A stretch of 64,000 bases of DNA. Source: Paramacrobiotus metropolitanus (taxonomy: Eukaryota; Tardigrada; Eutardigrada; Parachela; Macrobiotidae). Positions within the stretch are counted from its first letter, which is position 1, and each line of letters begins with the position of its first letter. The position numbers and the translations under genes are program-made. Below, one piece after another: positions 56,901 to 64,000 of this stretch. The stretch covers positions 248,001-312,000 of the forward strand of contig NW_026570303.1 in NCBI RefSeq assembly GCF_019649055.1, read 5' to 3'. Below the pieces are notes generated by a model that worked only from the letters and a program-made list of their open reading frames with translations, was not told where the DNA came from and did not search any database.

Positions 56901-59900
56901 TCAGCGGCTTTTAATCAAGTAATTACTTCCATGTCCCCGTAAGGCCTAAATCCCTGTTCTCTTTGCCCTCCAGGAAACCTTTTTCAATGACGCTATGAGT
57001 ATGATTAAATTAATTCACATTGTGGCAATCCTGTTAAATTACAGCGAGATCATCTCGTTCTCGTTGAGCTCTATAGTCTAATGTCTCTGACGGTTGCCCA
57101 ACGGAAATAATCGCCGCATTGGTAAAAACTGCTTTTTCACGAAAGAGGTTTTATGAATTTGGCCGGAAGATATTGTTGCATAGGTGCCGGTATGTTACTG
57201 CTGTGCGTCGGCATCAGGTATACACTGACGGCAGAAAAACTAATTTTTTTTCTGTGTCGCGCGTGTGACATGTATGCCGGCAGGTTGCGTCAACTGTAAG
57301 GGGAAGCTGCGACAAACATCATTGAATTCAGACAGGAAACAAATATTCGAAATTGAAGCTTCTATGCTTTTACCCGGCACTTGTAAACTTGAGTACTACC
57401 TGTACAGATTTTAAAATTAATTCAATATCACCGACCGAAGAATTTCTTTGCTATAATCCACATTGAGAAAAATAAATCATAATAATTCATCATGAATTAA
57501 CGGTTAAATACGGCATATGCCGAAAATTAAGAATATTATTGTTGCCAGCGCCTGCAGAGAATTTGCATAGGTTTTGGATGATTCGGTGAGAGCGGGTAAT
57601 TCAAAACTCTTATTATACGTGTATAAAAGGGGATTTTAATTTTTGCCGCACGAAACGCACTGGCTAACGTGTGTGTGAGGTATACATTATTACATGTGAA
57701 ATGATTAGAAAAGCGTTATGGAAGTAATATTGCGCGGAGTATGGATGCTCTTGATGGGCTGAGCGCATTACCTAAATAGCACTTATCAATTATCGAGAGC
57801 ACCCCTATCAACCCCATCTGCCGGCGTTCCCATAAACGACCAACAACGCCTACACCCGCCAATTTTCCACCGCTGCAGAATCCCTCCGCTGCCGGTGTTA
57901 TGCTCCGGCACGGTACAACAACATGATCTTCAGGGTGCCTTCTTTGACCATGAAATTTGAATAACTCGCTCATGAAAGAATAATTATTACTATCAAAAAA
58001 ATTATGATCTTCCAGTTAAACAAAAAGGAGTATTTAATTTCCGTGATGCTGTTTCTGCAGACCGAAAATTCTGACTTTATCTTTTGAAAACTGGCGTTTT
58101 CTGCATGACAGCTACGGCATATTACCGTAAATAGTAACAAAAAAATAGTCAGAAAAACTCAAACAGCCGTTTTTCCATTCCATTAAAAACCATCACAAAA
58201 TTAGCTACTTCCATCTGCCACTGAACCGTTGATCAATTTATAATTATTTATTTCAGTAGATCAAATTGCGGTTGCTTATTTTAATCCTTAAACTTTTAGC
58301 TATGATTAGCATGACCGCACTTGCTTTATTTTACAGCATGTTAATAAGCTAAACAACTACCTAAATCTTATGTATGTATGTAAAATGGATTGATATATAG
58401 TATAGGTATCCAGGATTGCCCTTTATAAAGTCCACGTACCGTATTTTATACGTATTTTGTATGGAGACCGGTTATTAAAATCTAAAGATCTTTTAATTTT
58501 TGTAAAATCCTATAGAGTTTGCTGCTTTTAATTATTGTAAAATTTCTATAGGCCCCGCGCCGTTGCATTCAGACAGTCGAAGGTGCATAGGTGAACACCG
58601 CACTGCACTACACTTACGGTGCGGAGCCGGCGGTGTGTTCTGATGTTGACTGGGCACTTCCTGTTCCATATCGGTCATATCGAAGTTATGCGTGGAACCG
58701 CTATCCGACGTGGAGTCCGTCTGGCCGACGGCGGTGGGCGAGGCCATGGACGGCGGTTCGCCGGCACAGTCGGCCGGGGCGCTCTGGGCGCACTTCTCAT
58801 GGCAGTTGGTCTTGCAGTCCTTGCACTGCAGTCCCTGCCGGAAGAGGCCCTTCAGCAGCTTATTGCAGTATTTGCACACGGTGGGCTTATTGTAGGATTT
58901 GATGATGAAGGTGTGCGGCACTTTCACGCGATTGGTCATTATCTCGTCGATGATCGGTGGACGGATGGATGTGGAGGAGCGTGATGGGGAGCGGAGGCGG
59001 ACATGATCTTTCTGACTGGCCGGTACCTGCACAAGTAACACGTTACATAATGCGGTTGAAATATAATAATTTCTACTAATTATATTTCAATCGAACCGGC
59101 TGAAAACTATAAATACTAATAATATTACTCTATTTTGGTCGAAAAATTGTGATTTCTTTTACCTTTCGTCTATTTAAATGGCATATATTAGCGCCGGTTT
59201 CCGTTATTACGGTGATTTAATAAATATTTTTTTGGATCGTGATAAAAATTCAGGAAGCCCGTCATAGTTGGTTTCTAAGAAATTGTGTCGTATTATTTGA
59301 TGTGGATAGTATTTTGTGTTGTGTTTGCCAGCTGCAGTCCTTGTTTGAAAACACAATACAACATGAATCATTCCGGAAAGGAAGCCGCGGCCAATAAAAA
59401 TTTTGACTGATTTATGGCTACCTTTCAACTTCGGCGTGTTAATAATTGTGCCAGAAGCTATTTTTATTTATTTAGAAGTTTATCTACAAGTGGCTGTCAC
59501 CTGTGCCTTTGTCAACAGAAACGCAGTTCTTCACGTACTGCATGGTCATAAAATTATTCTGGTAAAAAACTTGAGAACAGAGAATACACGGCATTTTTTA
59601 CAAATTTTTGTTCTGGCAAGAAAAATTAGAACAAAATTTCATTGTATCACATAAAATTTTGCTCATGTAAAGATAAGTGATACAGCGTGTCTGGACCGAC
59701 TTTAACACAGCATTTCCGGATTCTCAGGACTACATAAACCGTTGACTTTAAATTTATATACAAAAATACCCGGACCTGGTTGGTTTGAATATATATGGGA
59801 CCCAAAATTGACGCAGTGCGCTTCAAACCAATATCGAAAACAATAAGTTCAAATCAATGGTACGCAAATCACCCTTGATACCTCGACCATCGGCAATTAT

Positions 59901-60849
59901 TTTTCAAGCACTTATAATTATTAAGAAAAATAAATAATAAACTAACCGAACAGAAAAAGAGTTAACAATAAGACATTATAGGGACATGCATATCGGTACA
60001 TGTATGTACGAATGTACGATCGCAGTTAAATGGCATGGAGTAATGTACGATAATTACTGTTAACGTGTAAACAGATTACAGGTCTATGATTAGTTATTAA
60101 TCTAGCACAACCTTGATGGCATTTCCAATGGCGTTTTTATAAAGTCGCCAAATGCCGGGCATATAAACAACCTACAGATTAGTTACCAATCTGCCATTTT
60201 CTCCAAGAAAAACCAATAATACAAATGGAACGCGCAATTAACCCAGCAAGACAAGCGTGAATAATGAATGACCCCTCCCCGCATCCCTTACCTCCAAATG
60301 CCCCGATACACCCGACATGGTGGAATCACGTGACTCCTGTGTATGCATCACCGGGCGGGCCAGCGCATAGGAGCAGTAGTTGGGAATATTGTATGCGCAC
60401 TTTTTATGACAATTCAGCCCGCAGTATTCACAATGCAGTCCCTGCCGCACCAGCCCCATGAGGAGTCCCCCGCAGTGATCACAGAAGGTCGGACTCTTAT
60501 AGCTGTGGATCACATAGGAATGCGGCCGGCAGTCGGCCGCACCGGCGCCATTGGCGATCGGCCGCCCGGAGACGAAGATCTCCAGCAGAATCCCATCCGT
60601 CACCTCCGACACCGTCTCCAAATGTACCAGAATATTCTTGGCATTATAATCATGCCGGAATAGCATAATACTGTCCTGGACGTTGGTTAGCCCATGGGTG
60701 GGAAATTTGCGCTCGATGAAGAGACATGCCGTCTCCTTCAGGAAACGCAGGCTCAGATCACTGTAGCGGCAGTTGATCTGTTCGCGGGTTAATCCGCACT
60801 GTAGATGGATGGTAAGACTGGAGTCGTCCTTCATTTCCCCCATGACCAC
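53933..60849 (-). CDS. PKD: Protein kinase D (diacylglycerol-regulated Ser/Thr kinase)
   Basis: Four phase-compatible exons (60849-60292, 59026-58618, 55959-55439, 54841-53933) give 798 aa. Order: N-terminal ubiquitin-like region; C1a zinc finger (about 108-160, [20 protein letters not shown]); C1b (about 218-268, [17 protein letters not shown]); PH domain (about 345-445); kinase (about 475-745) with [16 protein letters not shown] (Lys500), [13 protein letters not shown] and an activation loop [16 protein letters not shown], in which the two serines match the family's activating pair. The tail is acidic ([16 protein letters not shown]). Known role: binds diacylglycerol at Golgi or plasma membrane, is activated by novel PKC, and controls vesicle fission and stress signals. 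Introns of 597, 2658 and 1265 bp. Confidence 0.93.
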
Positions 60850-63800
60850 GGAAGCGTTTCACCGACAAATCAATTCCCACAACAATAAAACACAATTATA
60901 CCAATAATGGGCAATTTTTTCTCCCTCTAACCTCTCTCCGCGCCGGGAATCAGTTACTACGCAAATGGCCGCTGATTTGTTGCAATTATTCAGGCAGATA
61001 ATAACGCTAACACGCGGTGTGTTGATTATGCGGATAATATGTGTATTCCGTACAAACAGGTTGCTGGCAGTATGAGAATAATGTTTGCGCTGCGGCGGAA
61101 TGTATTCAACAAAACATCATTGGACAGCACACACGGCTGCTGAACGAAGCGCTTTTATCAAGTATGTAATAATGCTACAACCGGCAGCTGTTCAGCTACG
61201 GTAAACACACGGCTGAGAGTTTTGCTGTGCAAAAATTTACTCGGCGGTATATATCGCTAACAGGCATCAACACAGCAGTGTATCAAGGTACCGTATGCCG
61301 GCATGTGTATATCGCACAGTGCCATCGGCGGATGTTTCAGCCGTTAAGGTAGAGCGATACACATCCGACGTACGTGGTCGCACCAGTACGTCATTTGGCG
61401 CGACATACTACGAATGTGGTTCCGTGTGATAACAGACTCTTGCGGTGTGGCGTGCGCCCTGTCGGCAGCCGGGGAAATTATGCCAACCGGACGTTCGGGC
61501 CGTGGACTGTACTTTGTACGCAGTAGCGGTGCCCGTAGTTTACGATAAGGAACACAGTGAGCAGGATAACCGATCTGGATGAACTATCGATGAATCGGGG
61601 GGATTAACCTTGAACTTGCTTGTCAGTTGTGCCGTTTTCCGGAATTATGGTGTTACTATATAGCAGATGTTTTTTGCATCTATTTCGTCACTTCCGAGGA
61701 TGAATAACCGGTACAATAATCACAATAATAAAAAAAACATGGAGAAAATTTCAAACACCTACGGCGTCAAGCAAAAAATAAGGAAACGAAGAAGGAAAAC
61801 GCATAAACGAAAAAATAAAATAATGTAATATTTTAGAATACTGGACTGGAGATTTATCCAGCTCGACTTTCTGATTGTGAGTGCGGCTTTTGAACCAGTA
61901 TTTATGATACACTGATACAGTATTATATAATTGTGGCGATACAACTTATATATGTGGGCGTTGAAATCGGTGAAGAAAATGGGCGATGTAATCGATGAAA
62001 AAAAATCCTAAGGAAAACAATACCACAGAACAGGCCGAAAAATAAAATAATAGAATAGACCCATTTTCCACTATATCAATTTAATAATTATGGGAACAGT
62101 CGCATTGAATTAATATGGCCATTTCACTGCAAAAAACTTCCTACAACAACAAATCACAAGAACAAAGCTGGCACGCTTATATTCTGCTATAGTTCACTCA
62201 TAAAATCTTTTTTCTGAGTGATGTCCCGGTTAATCCCGTTGCCGGCTTATTTACGGTAGTATTAAAATCTAAAGATAGACATGATTATTTACAAACATAC
62301 AAAAAAAATTTTTCAAAAACTATCGAAACTCAACCGCGTTTTCACACCCAAGGGTCATTTCGCTGATTTTGTTTGTTGCTGTTAGAGGTCAGATCACGAT
62401 ATCACTACTGTGTATCGTGGATGTTTTTAACTTTACCAACCCCGATAGTGTATGTCCATATAGCACGCGAATGAAATAGTAACACGCTGCCATCGATTAC
62501 TTAATTAAATGGGCATGGATATTATACTGCCCCGCAGCGATACTGCATGTTTATATACGCGCTTCTGTTATCGTGTATGCATATTTATGGAGCACGCACA
62601 TTATAACCGAGAGTGGTGACTATCGGATATTATTTACACAGTTTGCGGATCATATTATTGGCAAACAGGGCGCTTTTATTGTACCGCAGTCGAAATTAAT
62701 CACCAACCTGAACAGCAGCCCGGCGGTATAACAAGTGCTGCCCGATGAGGAGTAATCTAATTCACCTACCGGAAGTGTGGCCGCAGACCCCGCGCTTCTT
62801 AATAGTTTTGTTACTGCGGCAATTTCAAATAAATTCCCAGAATAACAAATTCACACCGATTCCGTTCCTGTGGTGCTCCTTCAGCTGTTGAAACTTGCGC
62901 GTACGCAGTTTCGCTTTGTAGCGGTTTTATATTGTGGCTGGGAATGACGTGAATTACGGAGTAAAAACAAATCCCAGATACGCGAACAGTAATTGTTATT
63001 TTAGCGTGTTCGTGGAGTATTAGCACAAAATGTATCTTAATAATTATATATCTGTAAATCAATACTATGTTATTAATAATACGATATCACGTGGCAGCTG
63101 GCTTTAATAACCATTTTATATATTTGAGGTATACATAAAAAACGTTATGTTCAAAGCACATGCCGTTAAAAGCTAAACACATAAATCGCAAATATTTGTT
63201 ATTTGTTCCTTAACTTACTAATAGAAAAGTATTTTCACAAGGCCTCATTTAATAAAGACAAGTGGAGACATTTTCAGTACAAAGAGTTGGCAGTTTTTTT
63301 AATGTCTACAATTAAATTTTACGAAGCATTGTTTGGGACAGACAGATCAACGCTTCTGTAGTTTCTTTTTACTCTGGTGGCCAGTGCTTTCAGTTTCACA
63401 TGTATAAATGTATAAATTTAGCCAGGGCACAATTATGATTTCAGCAGTTTCGTTTTCCTCTTACTTCAAATAAAGAAAGAACCGATGGTGATTATAATCA
63501 TGTGTGACTTTTACGCACATGCAATGACAAGTAATCCCACCAAAAAAGCCTGGATTCTTGTTTTACTCACATTAGTAAATTTGTGGTATTTCAGCAATTG
63601 TACTGTACAGTAATAGCCCTTAGTTTGTTGCACAATGCATTCCTTAAATTTGGCGTAACTGTTTGCGGTCTATACGCATTACACGGACAAAAAAGCCCCC
63701 GACTCTACTCAATGCTAATCCACACCATGGCTGAATGGAGAGCAAACAGACAGCATATCGAACCGTGTAAAATTGATTGAGTTAAAAGGGGACCGGGTAA

Positions 63801-64000
63801 TCGGCAATCACAACATTATCCCAAACTCTCAACAAGATCGATGGCTTCTACTGATGTTGCCATTTAGCTGGACGACAAGCCGGCTGCCACACTTTGTACC
63901 ACTAAGCACCCCGGCGCTCTGGTAACAGCGTAAACGCCGCCGCTGCGCAGCGGTCCCTGGATCGGTGGCACGTTAGCCGTTAGGGAGATTATGGCAGCCG
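60850..64000. other. 3.1 kb with no recognisable gene
   Basis: The first part must hold the PKD promoter. I find only short open frames without motifs or paired splice signals. Local composition is AT-rich up to about 63.8 kb and turns GC-richer at the window end. Confidence 0.5.

Overview
This is a 64 kb window of animal nuclear DNA. The genes are split by short GT-AG introns, the promoters carry TATA boxes, and the families are metazoan: receptor guanylate cyclase, protein kinase D, GLUT sugar transporter, fatty-acid amide hydrolase, chitin-binding peritrophin and an amidated neuropeptide-like precursor. A chitin-binding secreted protein, compact introns and many small local gene duplications suggest an ecdysozoan, possibly a tardigrade, but nothing in the sequence proves the species. 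I found no CRISPR array, bacterial operon, rRNA or complete tRNA gene.

Layout: 0.01-0.4 kb, a one-exon peritrophin (-). 0.6-6 kb, intergenic DNA with a TTAA-flanked foldback element at 4.6-5.2 kb. 6.1-14.2 kb, a 20-exon receptor guanylate cyclase (+) whose first metal-binding aspartate is replaced by alanine. 15.3-20.3 kb, a GLYAT-like N-acyltransferase (+, 5 exons). 20.8-25.5 kb, a small family of secreted, cysteine-free, Lys/Pro-rich peptides: one divergent copy (-), a recent ~1.09 kb tandem triplication (+; the middle copy is frameshifted) and a decayed copy. 26.7-28.8 and 30.8-32.7 kb, two duplicated two-exon GLUT-type transporters (+), each with a decayed peptide-gene remnant upstream. 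33.6-35.6 kb, a truncated DIRS-like retrotransposon (-). 38.0-38.9 kb, a secreted Cys-rich protein (+). 39.9-40.3 kb, a candidate neuropeptide precursor (-). 42.4-43.6 kb, a class A GPCR (+). 43.9-51.9 kb, two FAAH2-like amidases (-) on either side of a membrane-anchored talin-rod-like gene (-). 52.8-53.1 kb, a histone H4 pseudogene. 53.9-60.8 kb, a four-exon protein kinase D (-). 60.9-64 kb, no gene seen.

Themes. Several genes act in signalling: the receptor cyclase, PKD (diacylglycerol-responsive), the GPCR, the peptide precursor and the FAAH lipid-signal hydrolases. They are neighbours, not an operon. The other theme is local duplication and decay: peptide genes, transporters, FAAH genes and shared flanking repeats. 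The strongest candidates for something undescribed are the secreted Lys/Pro-rich peptide cluster, the talin-rod-like protein with an N-terminal membrane anchor and a tail borrowed from FAAH flanking DNA, the four-cysteine amidated peptide precursor, and the cyclase-like receptor with a damaged metal site. Exon borders were chosen by hand from splice signals, phase agreement and family similarity; no search was run.
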